This document shows positions 10,103-20,683 of a stretch of 64,000 bases of DNA, in pieces. Under the pieces are notes generated by a model. The model did not search any database, was not told the origin of the DNA, and was given only the letters and a program-made list of their open reading frames with translations. Made by a program: the position numbers and the translations under genes. Each line of letters opens with the position of its first letter. Position 1 is the stretch's first letter. Source of the DNA: Diplonema papillatum (taxonomy: Eukaryota > Euglenozoa > Diplonemea > Diplonemida > Diplonemidae); assembly GCA_030068145.1 (NCBI GenBank), contig JAPJBO010000019.1, forward strand, positions 62,001 through 126,000, written 5' to 3'.

Positions 10103-10610
10103 TCGACAAATTGAGCAGCAACTCAGGTGTTACCAGTCGCCCCTGCCCTTTAACTCACCGAACAAATAATTTTATCGGATTCCACAGACAGGTTGTTGGG
10201 TGTCTGTTCACTGGATCGCTCCCAGCATCAACTAAGCAACCCCAGGAGCAGGACCCGCACGCCAACCGGAATCCCAGTGTCTACCGGGATTACGAGACGA
10301 GGAACAAGAAACTGCTGTGTCCACACGGGGATGGGTTGATACACAGCCTGCGAACCTAAGTCTGGTAGTGCTCCTTAATGTTTTCGGGACCCCGGAAGAA
10401 CTCTTTGACGCTTTGAACTACGAATCATACACATCGACTACGTACGCAGAGTCCGTCTTCGTCAGTAGTCCGGAGATGTGCTCTGTGCACCTTGTTTTCG
10501 AAGGGATACCCTCGAACTTTGATGAGTTTGTCTGTATGAGTAACCAAAGCAACAAGCACCTCTCCTTCGTCGAATCGTCGAATCTGACCTCTTAGGATAT
10601 GGTCTGGCGG
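10103..10610. other. Stretch without a supported gene
   Basis: A frame at 10317-10595 is open with mixed composition (EGIPSNFDEFVCMSNQSN), but it has no neighbours, motifs or leader that would support it. Confidence 0.3.
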
Positions 10611-10835
10611 AAATACTCGAGGGGCTGCCTTGTGCTTACTTCGAAGGAGGCTAGAGGGGGAGAAACTATACAACTACAAAATGGGTCTTTTTTGTTGAAC
10701 GCTTACGCCAGCCACTAAACCCAGATTCACCGTGTTTCGTGTGGGCTACAGCACATTTACCTCCTTTGATCTTTTGCAGCTGGCAGCCTCCTCAAGTATT
10801 TCCTACAAAGCAGGTGCTTAACAAAAAAAAAAAAA
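10611..10835 (+). repeat. Dispersed repeat family A, copy 1
   Basis: Starts AAATACTCGAGGGGCTGCC, contains GGGTCTTTTTTGTTGAACGC, CTAAACCCAGATTCACC and CATTTACCTCCTTTGATC, and ends TATTTCCTACAAAGCAGGTGC followed by a poly-A stretch. About 220 bp, non-coding. Other copies: 11027, 18955-19215 (split), 29868, 30588, 53735 and 63133. Confidence 0.8.
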
Positions 10836-11026
10836 CCTGGAATATGCTTGCTTCACCATTCGCAAGGCTTCACTCGGTGCGGCGTGCATATGTAGAGCAA
10901 TGTATGGCGGTGTTTTGTAACACTGTCGCACGAAAGTACAAAGAAATCGCCTTTTCAGAGGGACGAAAGCATTGAGGAAGGGTCGGCGCATTTGTCTTGT
11001 GTCCATGCTGAAAATGCGTGGACCAG

Positions 11027-11243
11027 AAAATACTCGAGGGGCTGCCTTGCGCGTACTTCAAAGGAGGCTAGAGGGGAGAGAAGCAATCCAGCTACAAAGT
11101 GGGTCTTTTTTGTTGAACGCTTGCGCCCGCCGCTGAACCCAGATTCACGCGTGTCACAAGTGGGCTTCAGCACATTTACCTCCTTTGATCTTTTGCAACT
11201 GGCAGCCTCCTCAAGTATTTCCTACAAAGCAGGTGCTTGTACG
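11027..11243 (+). repeat. Dispersed repeat family A, copy 2
   Basis: Full-length copy. Its 3' end (CAGGTGCTTGTACG) runs directly into the 5' end of a family B copy with no spacer, forming an A-B dimer. Confidence 0.8.
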
Positions 11244-11524
11244 AAAATACTCGACGTTGCTGCTTCGACTCCGAATGGGAGGGAGGAAATATAGAGGTAA
11301 GGGGCAAATACAATGCAAACCCAATCTGATTTGTTCTTCGCTTACACCACCGTGTGTTGCTTTCTCACTCAGGACTTTGACCCGTTGTGTTTGTGTGAGT
11401 AGTCGTGTAGGGGTAGACCCGCATGAAATCACGTCCGTTCAACACGTGGTTCGGTAGTTACAGCACTTGGGATCCCTTCTGTTCTTTGTCGGGCAGCATC
11501 GTCGAGCAATTCCTTTCAAGATGG
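11244..11524 (+). repeat. Dispersed repeat family B, copy 4
   Basis: Full-length, fused behind family A copy 2. Start AAAATACTCGACGTTGCTGC; 3' end near GAGCAATTCCTTTCAAG. The first ten bases (AAATACTCGA) and the last block (ATTTCCT, then CAA-GC-GG, then GCTTAT) are shared with family A although the interiors differ. Confidence 0.8.
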
Positions 11525-11727
11525 CTGCTGAAATCCGAGGTGCGCTTCCTCACCGCACCTTCTCCCGCCCTCAGAAAAGCCGCGTCACACTTGCCCAAGG
11601 TACATTGCGCACCGTCTGCCCCAGTCCTTCCGCTTCTCTTGGTGGCACCTGGCACATCTGTGCGGCACAGGCGCGTGCAATCCACGAATAGGGGATCCAG
11701 AACTTCGTGGGCGAGAAGTGAGGGGGG

Positions 11728-12645
11728 ACGCGACCCAGCGACCCGGGCTAAGTAGCCGGGAAATAGTGTGGTGGACTTTTTCCTCGGAGGGGCTCACGCA
11801 CTCAGAGTTCGACTTATACGCACACAGACCGCAGTGGTACCCATCGGACGAGGAAAGGGGGCGACGGGCCCAGAAGTGGTTCACCTTAGCGGAACAGGAG
11901 AATCAGGCGGGACGAGGAGGGAGGAGCTCGGAGAGGAACACCGCCCAGGGCAAGGAAGTGTCACGAGGTGCGCCGGAGGCAGAGGGCGCGAACCAGGATA
12001 CGAAGGCGGAACAGCGCGCACGAGACGACCGGCTCTGAAGAGGCCCGCGCCGCAAGCGGCGCGGGCAGCACGGAGTGCCAAGCAACGTAAGAAGGAAGAC
12101 GAGGAGATCCAGACAGCACAGCAGGACGCCCGAGCTGAGGCGGCCGACGGACCACAGAGGCGAAAGGCAGAACAGGAAAGGCAGGCGCGGTCGGTACGAG
12201 AAGTGGCAGTCGCGGATATGGCAACGAGTACAGAGCAGCCGTCGCGCAGAAAAGCAGTAAAGCGACCCGCGTCGCAGGTGGCACAAAACGTAGTAGCCCG
12301 TGCGGCAGGGAGTGGAGACGAGGTGATGCAAGACGAAGGGGAAGCGCGAAGCCCCCAGCCCGGACGGATCAACAAGACGCAAGACCAGGCGACCAAAAGA
12401 AGGAGGGGGACGCGACCCAGAGACCCGGGCGAAGTAGCTTGGAACTAGTGTGATGGACCTTTCTTCGGAGGGGCTCACGCACTCAAAGATCGACTTATAC
12501 GCACACAGACCGCAAGACCAGGCGAAGAGAAGGAGGGGGACGCGACCCAGAGACCCGGGCTGAGTAGCCTGGAACAAATGTGATGGAACTTTTTTCGGAG
12601 GGGCTCACGCACTCAAAGTTCGACTTATACGCACACAGACCGCAG
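11728..12645 (+). repeat. About 105-bp repeat in three copies
   Basis: GGGGACGCGACCCAG-GACCCGGGC, a variable AGTAGC block and GGAGGGGCTCACGCACTCA, then TTCGACTTATACGCACACAG, occur at 11728-11832, 12405-12512 and 12533-12645. The first copy is separated from the others by a charged coding-like stretch. Confidence 0.75.
11850..12448 (+). pseudogene. Lys/Arg/Glu-rich coding-like stretch, probably frameshifted
   Basis: One frame (about 11800-12038) reads as a charged helical protein (WYPSDEERGRRAQKWFTL). The next frame (about 12040-12448) continues in the same style (KKEDEEIQTAQQDARAEAAD, later MQDEGEARSPQPG). No ATG opens the longer frame, and the 105-bp repeats border the stretch. It could be an exon or a frameshifted relic of a mobile-element protein. 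I do not recognise a family. Confidence 0.3.
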
Positions 12646-12743
12646 GAGCACAGAAGGAGAATTGAACCCTCCATTTTCAGCGTTGGCACCTCTGGCCACA
12701 GTCCTGCGTACACCACACCACAACCCGACCCCCAGCCTCAATG

Positions 12744-12798
12744 GTCAACCGGAGACTCTAAAACACCGGACCTTCAAAACCTCGAAACACGCTTGAAT
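12744..12798 (+). promoter_or_regulatory. Leader motif directly before the 12799 gene
   Basis: GTCAACCGGAGACTCTAAAA, then CACCGGACCTTCAAAAC, ending 1 base before the ATG of the next gene. Matches the recurrent motif with the CCGGAGACT block, the TAAAA core and the CCGG block. Confidence 0.55.
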
Positions 12799-13176
12799 AT
12801 GCCGATCGACACAGTAGACGAGCTGCTAGCCGCCGTGCGGGGCCTCAGCGAGAGCATGTTCAGCTGCTTGGGCGATCTGCAGCACATTGCGGAGACGTTG
12901 AAGACGGACGAGGACCGCCGGGAACGGGCGAACGACGCCGCGAAGCACGTCGCGGGGTTCTACAAGCGGGTCCTCGAGCTCATTGCTCAGCTGCCGCACG
13001 AAGACAAGTACGCGCCGGACGGGTCCGAGTACCGGGAAGCCATCCAAAGCGCGCAAGCCGCCCACGACGCGGCGGCTGCCGCTTTGGTGGCCGCCGTGCG
13101 CGAAGGAGAGCGCCTGCGGACTGCTGCGTTTGACGACCAGCTTTCGCTCCTGACCGGCACGCCGGGCTTAGCATAG
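12799..13176 (+). CDS. Unrecognised helical protein, 125 residues
   Basis: Starts at ATG 12799, immediately behind a copy of the leader motif; the longer upstream frame runs into the 105-bp repeat and is less likely coding. The protein is acidic and almost entirely helix-forming: MPIDTVDELLAAVRGLSES near the N-terminus, LGDLQHIAETLKTDEDRRE, HVAGFYKRVLELIAQLP, and an Ala-rich stretch before the C-terminus. No signal peptide, membrane segment or catalytic motif is visible. GC content is clearly above the flanks. A frameshifted duplicate follows at 13472. No function can be assigned. Confidence 0.6.
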   Translation: MPIDTVDELLAAVRGLSESMFSCLGDLQHIAETLKTDEDRRERANDAAKHVAGFYKRVLELIAQLPHEDKYAPDGSEYREAIQSAQAAHDAAAAALVAAVREGERLRTAAFDDQLSLLTGTPGLA

Positions 13177-13471
13177 CGCAGCGCATGGGCACGGTCTTCA
13201 ATGCGTTTTGAGCATACTGGCTGTGTGAAGCTAGCTACTTGGCGTCGTCGTCGGGCTGTTTGAAGCCGAGAACTACCGAAGAAGCCGTCTGACCAACGCG
13301 CGAGCGGCACACGAAGCAGCCACCTGCGCCTCTGCTGTCAGACTTTGCTCCTGCTGCGTCTTAGCATTGCACATGCTTCCATTCTCGGACATGCGCGGTG
13401 TACCATGCGTTTCGAGCGACTGTGTAAAGCAGCTACTTGGCGTCAAGAAACGGTCTGCGGGCTGATCGTTA

Positions 13472-13806
13472 TCGATCGACACAGTAGACGTGCTAGTCGC
13501 AGTATGTTTAGCTGCTTGGGCAATCTGCAGCACATTGCGGAGACGCTGAAGACGGCCGTGGATAGCCGCGAAGCACGTCGCGGGGTTCTACAAGCGGGTC
13601 CTCGAGCTCATTACTCAGCTGCCGCACGAAGACAAGTACGCGCCGAACGGGTCCGAGTACCGGGAAGCCATCCAAAGCGCGCAAGCCGCCCACGACGCGG
13701 CGGCTGCCGCTTTGGTGGCCGCCGTGCGCGAAGGAGAGCGCCTGCGGACTGCTGCGTTTGACGACCAGCTTTCGCTCCTGACCGGCACGCCGGGCTCGGC
13801 GGCTTA
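13472..13806 (+). pseudogene. Broken duplicate of the 12799 gene
   Basis: From GATCGACACAGTAGACG onward it repeats 12804-13176. A deletion in the block GGACCGCCGGGAACGGGCGA leaves GTGGATAGCCGCGAAGC and throws the rest out of frame. The 3' end gains GGCTCGGCGGCTTAG. The downstream flank is duplicated as well, so this was a segmental tandem duplication. Confidence 0.8.
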
Positions 13807-13809
13807 GCA

Positions 13810-14340
13810 TAGCGCAGCGCATGAGCACGGTCTTCAATGCGTTTTGAGCATACTGGCTGTGTAAGCTAGCTACTTGGCGTCGTCGTCGGGCTGTTTGATG
13901 CCGAGAAGCCGTCCCGTGAACGTGCGAGCAGCACAAGAAGCAGCCGCCGAAGCTTTCGGTGGGCGCTGGGCACCCGACGCCTGCGCTTCTGCTGCATTTG
14001 ACAATCAGACTTTGCTCCTCTGCTGCGTCTTAGCATAGCGCATAGCGCATGGGCATGCTTCCATTTGTGGCACGCGCGGCTACTGCGTTTCGAGCGGCAC
14101 GCCGGGCTGGCATCTTAGCATAGCGAATAGCGCATGGGCATGCTTCCATTCTTGGCATGCGCGGCTATCATGCGCTCGAGCGGCACGCCAGGCTGGCATC
14201 TTAGCACAGCGCATGGGCATGCTTCCATTCTCGGCATGCGCGGCTACCATGCGTTTCGAGCGGCACGCCGGGCTGGCATCTTAGCATAGCGCACGGGAAC
14301 AGTCTACAATGCGTTTTGAGCATACTGATTGTGTGAAACA
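13810..14340. repeat. Tandem repeat, about 80-bp unit
   Basis: GCATGGGCATGCTTCCATT, then CGCGGCTA and a CGAGCGGCACGCC-GGCTGGCATCTTAGCATAGCG block, repeated about four times between about 14030 and 14310, with partial units from about 13370. Each unit contains the palindrome GGGCATGC. Confidence 0.65.
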
Positions 14341-14477
14341 GCTACATCGTTGGGCTGTTGGCCGAGAACTAGTCTGATTAACGTGCGAGCATCACAAGAA
14401 GCCGTCTCTCCATCATTTGACAACACGACGACGGTCATCAGCGGATCCGTCGTCAACACGACGGACGATTGTGGCTT

Positions 14478-14880
14478 CGGTGTTGCGTACTTCTGTCGCT
14501 GTTGACACTGCACGACAGATGATTCCCACTTTGTTATCGCGCACTTCTGTTGCTGTTGACATGCACGGCAGATGATTCCCACTTTGTTATCGCGCACTTC
14601 TGTTGCTGTTGACATGCACGGCAGATGATTCCCACTTTGTTATCGCGCACTTCTGTTGCTGTTGACATGCACGGCAGATGATTCCCACTTTGTTATCGCG
14701 CACTTCTGTTGCTGTTGACATGCACGGCAGATGATTCCCACTTTGTTATCGCGCACTTCTGTTGCTGTTGACATGCACGGCAGATGATTCCCACTTTGTT
14801 ATCGCGCACTTCTGTTGCTGTTGACATGCACGGCAGATGATTCCCACTTTGTTCGCGCGCACTTCTGCCGCTGTAGCAAC
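14478..14880. repeat. Minisatellite, 53-bp unit, about 7 copies
   Basis: CGCGCACTTCTGTTGCTGTT, then GACATGCACGGCAGATGATT and CCCACTTTGTTAT, repeat exactly every 53 bp (about 14538, 14591, 14644, 14697, 14750, 14803) with diverged units at both edges. Contiguous units without spacers rule out a CRISPR array. Confidence 0.9.
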
Positions 14881-15764
14881 CCGATACAAACCGCACGGTC
14901 ATACGAACCCGCAGACTTGCTTGAATCGCAACTAGCCTCGCACGTGACCTGTTCATGGTGCAACACAAGCAAATAATAGACGCCGTGCCGTCGGGCCAGA
15001 AGCTTGCCCACACAAGCTGTCCCCCGGGCAGTTGTTATCACTGCAAGCTTTGAAACCAAACGACTCCCGCCCTCGTTTGCGCTTCATCTGGTTGTTGCGT
15101 AATCCTGACCAACGCCAGCCACCTGAGCACACGCTGCTCGTCGTCGTGCGACGCGACACGTTAGCCCACGAAACATTGCTCAGCCCGCCCGAAATGTCAC
15201 CAGGGGATTAGCATCTATATCCAAATTTGGACTGTCAGCTCCAAATTTGGAAAGGCCGGCGGGGAAAACGAACAAAAAATAATGGCGCTCCACCACCACC
15301 CAGGCCATCCGAGGGCCTCTCAGCCCAGCATTCTCGTGAAGATACGTCGCGTCGCGCTGTGTTGAGCCGGTTCCTGAGTGAGGACGCAAAACGCCGTTAG
15401 CGGTCCAAATTTTGGAAAATGGGCCGGAGACCACGCGAATGCCCTGAATGTCACACATATTGAAACACAGGACCGATGCACCGCAAAGAACTCTGTAAAG
15501 ACCCAGTCCGTCGCTGTCACATTGTCAACGGGGTCGCAGCGCTAGTTGGCGCAGATGCTCAGCCTATGCGAAAGCCAGCTCCAAAGCCGACTGCACGCGG
15601 GTGACCACACCTGATCAAGTTGGGCCTCAACAGCGGGGATGAGTTGAAGGTTCCGCATCACGAAGCTCAAGTCGGCCTCCTTACACGGCGAACTCCAGCA
15701 ACTTTTGCTCAAGTGAAACCCGACTCTCCAAAAGCGAGCGTGCCACACCCGCAAATAGGGTTTG
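14881..15764. other. Stretch without a supported gene
   Basis: No convincing frame. CCAAATTTGG-type palindromes occur at about 15220-15250 and 15398-15412, and the phrase ACTGTCAGCTCCAAATTTGG also appears (as ACTGTCAGTCCAAATTTGG) near 47920. Confidence 0.4.
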
Positions 15765-15995
15765 CCACACCCGGAAACAGGGTGCGCAATAGGGTGTGAG
15801 ATAGGGTGTGGACACCCTATTTCCGGGTGTGGCCACACCCGCACTTGAGGCCGGACTTTAGCTCGAGCAGAAGTTGCTGGAGTTCACCGTGCAATAGAGT
15901 GTGCACACCCTATTTTCGGGTGTGGTCACACCCGCACTTGAGGCCCGCACTTGAGGTCGGACTTTAGCTCGAGCAGAAGTTGCTGGAGTTCACCG
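15765..15995. repeat. Tandem duplication carrying GTGTGGACACC palindromes
   Basis: A roughly 115-bp unit ending GAGTTCACCGTG occurs twice (to about 15890 and 15994). Each contains CACCCTATTT-CGGGTGTGG-CACACCCGC, where the CACCC/GGGTG pieces fold back. Related CACACCCG phrases occur at about 26740-26835 and 33490-33590. Confidence 0.6.
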
Positions 15996-16296
15996 TGTAT
16001 AACGCTACAAGGCTTCGGGACCCGTGCTGTCAGTCGAAACAACAGCTTCAGATGAGCCGGGTGAAGCTGGACTGGTCAACTTCTTATCATACGCGGCAAC
16101 TTTCGCCTCAAGGAGTCCGTCTCAGTCGTGCTGTCAACGGGGTTGCTCGTCGGGCAGATGTCTGCCCAAGGCAAAATCCAGCTTTAAAGTCACGTACTGC
16201 CATTCGGGTTTATGCGGGCATCAATGTGTCACCCGGCCCCGTTAACCCAACACGTGCTCGATCTTGACTACGCAATGGCAGTCGACGACGACGTCA

Positions 16297-16396
16297 TTAC
16301 GTGATCTAGCCCGTGAGAAAGTGCATGCTAATCCATGTGGTTCATGTACGTGATCTAGCCCGTGAGAAAGTGCATGCTAATCCATGTGGTTCATGT
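16297..16396. repeat. 49-bp tandem duplication
   Basis: CGTGATCTAGCCCGTGAGAA through CCATGTGGTTCATG is present twice in direct succession. The following block, with GTTCCCAGTGTTTAACGGC and GGGCGGCCCTGA, recurs at 28716-28790. Confidence 0.85.
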
Positions 16397-16599
16397 TCTC
16401 CAAAGTTCCCAGTGTTTAACGGCTTTACCCCATGGGCGGCCCTGAGAGGTGACACCACCCTGTTGTATCTCTAACCAAACTTCAACTTTCTTCCCAGAAT
16501 AGAGATAGGCATCGCAATCCACCACCCTGTAGGAGCTGGGCTGCAAAGCGCCTTTGGGCGGAAGTGGGCAGGGGTGTAAAACACAGAGAGAGGGTGACA

Positions 16600-17869
16600 A
16601 TGGCAAACAAAGATGACGAAGCAAAGCAGCTCATCAAGCGGGTCACGGAGGCGAAGGGCGACTGGTTCAAAATTCTCGACATCGAAGTGGAGACGGCCAC
16701 GGTCAAGCTCGTCACAGATGTGTACCGAAAATTTGCCATCAAGCTCCATCCGGACAAATGCAAGGTACGCGCACGCAACCCTTTTTGTTTTTCCTCTGCT
16801 AACAATGTTGCGGTTTCCACGAAAGCAGCGGTCGTCAGCATTGCAGAATGCTTGGCGACAAGTGATACGCACCACTTCCCCGTGCGAGCGAGTCTCGGAA
16901 CAGGACGCAAAACTGTGACCCACGTGGCGACTGCCGACCGTGAGCGGATGCTTGCACCGGGAGTGGGGAACAGCTAGTCAAGCACCTAGTTCATTGCACA
17001 GAGAGAGCTTGCCACGCCCTCGGGTGAGATGTGCCGCCTGTGTAAAGACATTCGATGTAGCACGCAGCCGAAACCCCCGTGCAGCTACCACCGCAAGATG
17101 AAAGCAGAAGCCTTGAGCCGAGTGCCGGATGGAGAAGCTGACAGCCTCCCACGCTCTATCCGTCCCCCGAAGGATCCCGCCCCACCCACCCTTCGGAGAG
17201 GAGTCACATTCTGAAACTCAAAGCCGCGACTGGTGAAAGTGACAAGGTGGGCGATACTTCGATTCAGACGTTACCCGCTCAAAGCCCTGAACTTAAACAT
17301 ACACACCCACGCAGGTTGATGGAGCTCGCGACGCGTTCGGCGAGGTGAACAAGGCGTTTGAAAACCTGAAGGACCCCAGCGTGCTTGCCCGGTTTCAGGA
17401 AGCCTCGAAGAAGAAGAAGGAGAAGGACTCATTCAAGTCGAAGTCGGTGCTTGAGCAGATGTTCCGGGAGAGCAGGGGCCCGCAGGCACAGGACGCGAAG
17501 GACCCCGAGAACAAGATGGCAACCGAACTCTCAGCCGAAGAACGCCTCCGTCAAGCCGAAGAAGATGCGAGAAAGGAGAACCTCTACAAGGTCGAGCGAA
17601 AGCACAAGGAGCGCGAAGAGCGCGTGAAGCGCAAGGTCATGCAGCGGGAGGAAGACACGTACAAGGAGGCCGAGCTGCAGGAGACCATAGGCTCTTGGAA
17701 GGCGTTCCAAAGCGGCGGCGGCGCGAAACGACGGGCCGCGGCCCCCGCGCTGAAGCAGGACGTCGGCTCCGTGCGAACAGCCCCTCCCTCCGACATAGCG
17801 AAGGGAATCCAAGCCCCCGTCATGGACTACAAACTCCTCCGAAAGGGCTGGCAAGACTACACGCGGTAG
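16600..17869 (+). CDS. DNAJC8-like J-domain protein, two exons
   Basis: Exon 1 is 16600-16764 and exon 2 is 17315-17869. The 550-base phase-0 intron has donor CAAG|GTACGC and acceptor CCACGCAG|GTTG. The spliced product is 239 residues. Residues 21-80 form a J domain with the HPD signature (LHPDKCK, at the exon junction), which stimulates Hsp70-type ATPases. The rest is a long charged helix (KVERKHKEREERVKRKV) and ends with a SWKAF block that matches the SWRNF block of human DNAJC8 (SPF31), a nuclear, splicing-associated J protein of similar length (about 250). The codon bias is GC-rich. The intron contains a copy of the dispersed repeat N; its 3' end (AAAGCCCTGAACTTAAA) recurs before another acceptor at 45663. 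I am confident of the family and less so of the role in this organism. Confidence 0.9.
16848..16975 (+). repeat. Dispersed repeat N inside the DNAJC8-like intron
   Basis: CTTGGCGACAAGTGATACGC, then CCACTTCCCCGTGCGAGCGA and CTCGGAACAGGA, then GACCCACGTGGCGACTGC. The first half recurs inverted just downstream of the gene (17877-17945), the second half recurs directly (about 18045-18115), and the first half occurs again at 44484-44520. Confidence 0.65.
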
Positions 17870-17876
17870 CACGCCA

Positions 17877-18140
17877 CCTGTCCTGTTCCGAGACTTGCTC
17901 GCACGGGGGAAGGGCACGAATCACTTGTCGCCAAGCATTCTGCGTGTGCGTGTTGTTGTGGACCTGTTTTTATGGGGTGCCTTCCTGCGCGAGAGGCGTC
18001 CACCCTGGCGTGTTGGTGGGTGCGGGTGTGACTACGACGAAAACTGCGACCCAGGTGGCGACTGCTGACCATGACGGGTGCTTGCACCAGGAGTTTGGGA
18101 CAGCTGGCCAAGCTCGTCGCCAAGTGACAACTGCCGACCA
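17877..18140. repeat. Dispersed repeat N, split copy after the DNAJC8-like gene
   Basis: 17877-17945 is the reverse complement of the first half of the intronic copy (CCTGTTCCGAGACTTGCTCG, then CTTGTCGCCAAGCATTCTGC). 18045-18115 is a direct copy of the second half (GACCCAGGTGGCGACTGC). Intron and 3' flank therefore carry the same repeat in different arrangements. Confidence 0.6.
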
Positions 18141-18154
18141 ACACCTCCAGCGCC

Positions 18155-18500
18155 CCGTAGAATAGGTGGGAGGCCGCAACAATGAAATGCCACTACTCTT
18201 GTCGTCGCTTTACTTATCCAAATCATGGGAGGACGGCAGCTGCTCGGGACAGGGTTGACTATCCTGGAAGCTGCACTTTCTTCGTGTAGTAGGGTGTCTT
18301 GTGGATGTGCATGGAAAAAAACAGGGGAGATCTCATTCTCTTGCATCGGGCCGTACCGTTACCCGCAATAGGTCTCCTAGGGTAAAAGCCTCTGGCCGAC
18401 AGAACAATGTAGGTATGGGAAGTCGGCAAACTGGATCCGGAACTTCGGGAAAATGATTGGCTCTGAGGACACATGCCCTTTGGGTTAGGGTCTTCGGATC
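18155..18500. repeat. Repeat M, fuller copy
   Basis: GTAGAATAGGTGGGAGGCCG and the following ATGAAATGCCACTACTCTTG, GACGGCAGCTGCTC and GGGTTAGGGTCTTCGGATC blocks recur, internally deleted, at 31168-31280. There they form the left flank of the large foldback element. Confidence 0.6.
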
Positions 18501-18954
18501 CGTTCCAGCGACAAATGGGCTTCGGCTCGCGAATCCTCGTTTGGAGACACCATGCGCTCGTGCCACACATGTACACACCGTAGTCGGGGTGGCGCGAAAG
18601 AAGGCTGTGTAGAGTTCTCTAATCGACTTTCGTGGTGCATCAATTCCCTCAGTGAAACTGTGAAAACATGTGTACCCGGACCAAGCTAGCCCCGCAACGG
18701 GAGCAATGCACGTCAGTGTCGCGTTCCCCCTTCATTCCCCCTACCCTCCGTCCGGCCCGTGATTATATCGTTCCGGCGGCAGTCGCCGGCTTCTTCCGTC
18801 GGTGTTTCCCCTTCATTAGCGTTCGGCTTAGTTCCACAATTCTTCGGGCCATCACAGCAAGGACTTCCTGCTCAGTCAAAGGACCGCTACCTGCAGGTGT
18901 GGAAGCGGTTCATTGCCTGGATCAAGAAGAAGGTGAAGTGGTCTGGTCCCCGCC
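18501..18954. other. Stretch without a supported gene
   Basis: No credible gene; a frame near 18668-19021 runs into a family A repeat. Confidence 0.35.
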
Positions 18955-19222
18955 CACACGAAACACAGGTGAATCTGGGTTTAGTGGCGGGCGTAAGCGT
19001 TCAACAAAAAAGTTTTTTTAACCATACAGGATAATCCCTGCCTGACCGTACTGTCAGGCGAGGTAGGTATTGAGCTCCAAGACAAAAGAGCTGCGTAAGC
19101 CCTGCCTGGCAGTGCTGTGTCAGGTGGACTTCTTTCGTACAGCACATTACCTCCTTTGATCTTTTGCAGCTGGCAGCCTCCTCAAGTATTTCCTACAAAG
19201 CAGGTGCTTATACAAAAAAAAA
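18955..19222. repeat. Dispersed repeat family A, split and rearranged copy
   Basis: 18955-19018 is the minus-orientation 5'-middle part (CACACGAAACACAGGTGAAT to GCGTTCAACAAAAAAG). 19139-19215 is the plus-orientation 3' part (ACAGCACATT to CAAAGCAGGTGCTTATAC) followed by poly-A. Between them lies about 120 bp with GGTAGGTATTGAGCTCC, related to about 8790-8840. The two parts of one family thus lie head to head. Confidence 0.65.
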
Positions 19223-19832
19223 AAAATTCTGAAAACAGGCCGGTGAAAAAATATGTTTTAACCATGGGGATTTCTGGTGAAAACTTTTTTGGCAAGGGAC
19301 CCAGGCTACAGGCTCAGATCCTGGAGTCGTGGTTGCTGTTTTGTGTGTACACAGCCTGCCAGCAATTTGGTCCAGAAATATCTATGGGGCATGAGGGGCG
19401 TTGGGATTAGCGTGTTGGGGGGCGCCTGTCGTGAGCAGCTTCGCCCTGATTCGTTGAAAGGCGTTGAGGCCATCGCTGTAGTGCCCACTGGGACTGACAA
19501 GTGAAGGCTACAACAAAGTGGAGAAGCAGCAGCCAGATTGTGTTTTCCATCACACCCAGTAATCAGTCACTGGAGGATCGTTTGCTATCCTGAAGCTCGC
19601 AGGCCCGAAAGGATTTTGAAACTAAAGAGATGTCGCTCGCCGCATTGGGTTTTAGTGGTGCTGCCGCTGTCGACACTGTGCTAACGTAATGACGCTACTG
19701 TGTGGGACACTGCTTGCTTCAGCAATCCATGCTTTCCCACGCGCAGCGTGGGAAAAAAATTTTCTGGCCATATCAAAGATTTCTTAACCGGGATTTTCCA
19801 GAATTTCGGGGATTAGAATAACCCCTGCGGTC

Positions 19833-20656
19833 CAGGGATTTTCCTACACAGGGGAAAATTTTTTTTTTCTCCAAAAAAAAAAAAAAAAAAAAAAACAAAA
19901 AGTGGCCCGGGGAAAAAAAATTTTTCCCCGGCAAAAGTCGTTTTTTCCCTGTGGGTTGGCTAGTCCACTGCACGAACGACACAGGGACAAACGGCCGGGG
20001 AGGGGTGGTCGGCTCAAATTTTCTACACAAAACGACGATGTCTCTTGCCAAATTTGGTTTCTCTGCGACGCCGCGCAATACCCCTCGCGATGACCAGCTC
20101 CAGTTCGACTATGCGAACTGGCAGGGGCCCAAAGCTGAAAAGCAAGCGGCCTTGAGAGGTATCACTCAAGGCACCGGTGTCAACCGGCTGAAGAAAGGTG
20201 CGCTGCTGGATCTGATCAAGACTCATGACCGTGTCCAGAAACAGAAACAAGACGAACAAAAGGCGCGCGAAGCAGCCGAGGTCGTCCCGCCTGCAGGGAA
20301 TTTAATGGTCGACACGGTATCTGAACAACTGCAGGCAACCACGGAAGAGCCAGCGGTTAGCAGTTTTCTCCCGTTTCGGATGCTGCCGCTGTACTTGTGC
20401 TGCTAAAGGGCGGAAACTGGAGGCTGGTAAGGCGGGTGCAGCGTCGCCACAGCAACCAAAAACCGAAAGAACATTTCCGGAGTTGGGGCTTGCACTGATA
20501 AACGAAGCAACGGACGATCAGCATCAACTGACCAAAGGTGATGAAAATGATAAGGCAAAAGTTTCGTACAGATGTACTACTAAAAACAAATTTGCAGCAT
20601 CATTTTACTTTTTCCCCGGCAAAAATCCATATTCTCGGGGGCCAGGAAAACCCCTG
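19833..20656. mobile_element. Short hAT element with 8-bp target-site duplication
   Basis: The element starts CAGGGATTTTCC and ends GGAAAACCCCTG, an inverted pair typical of hAT termini (CAGGG). CTGCGGTC stands immediately before (19825-19832) and immediately after (20657-20664), a perfect 8-bp duplication, the hAT hallmark. The interior has long A and T runs near the left end and a frameshifted gene at 20038. It is too short to encode a full transposase, so it is non-autonomous or internally deleted. It sits at the edge of a family D repeat. Confidence 0.85.
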
Positions 20657-20683
20657 CTGCGGTCAGGCAAAAAAAAAAAATAG
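20038..20683 (+). pseudogene. Frameshifted protein gene inside the short hAT element
   Basis: ATG 20038 opens a 122-residue frame (to 20406): an aromatic N-terminus (MSLAKFGFSATPRNTP), LQFDYANWQGPKAEKQAA, and a basic helix (VNRLKKGALLDLIKTHDRV). Coding character then continues in the +1-shifted frame, with KGRKLEAGKAGAASPQQPK and TFPELGLALINEATDDQHQL, into the element's right end. It is probably the N-terminal part of the element's own protein, but no BED finger or catalytic residue is visible. A small relic resembling the second part lies at 31082. Identity unknown beyond the context. Confidence 0.5.

Noticed and set aside
14478..14880. CRISPR-like regular repeats
   Set aside because: The 53-bp units are contiguous without unique spacers, and the window is clearly eukaryotic.
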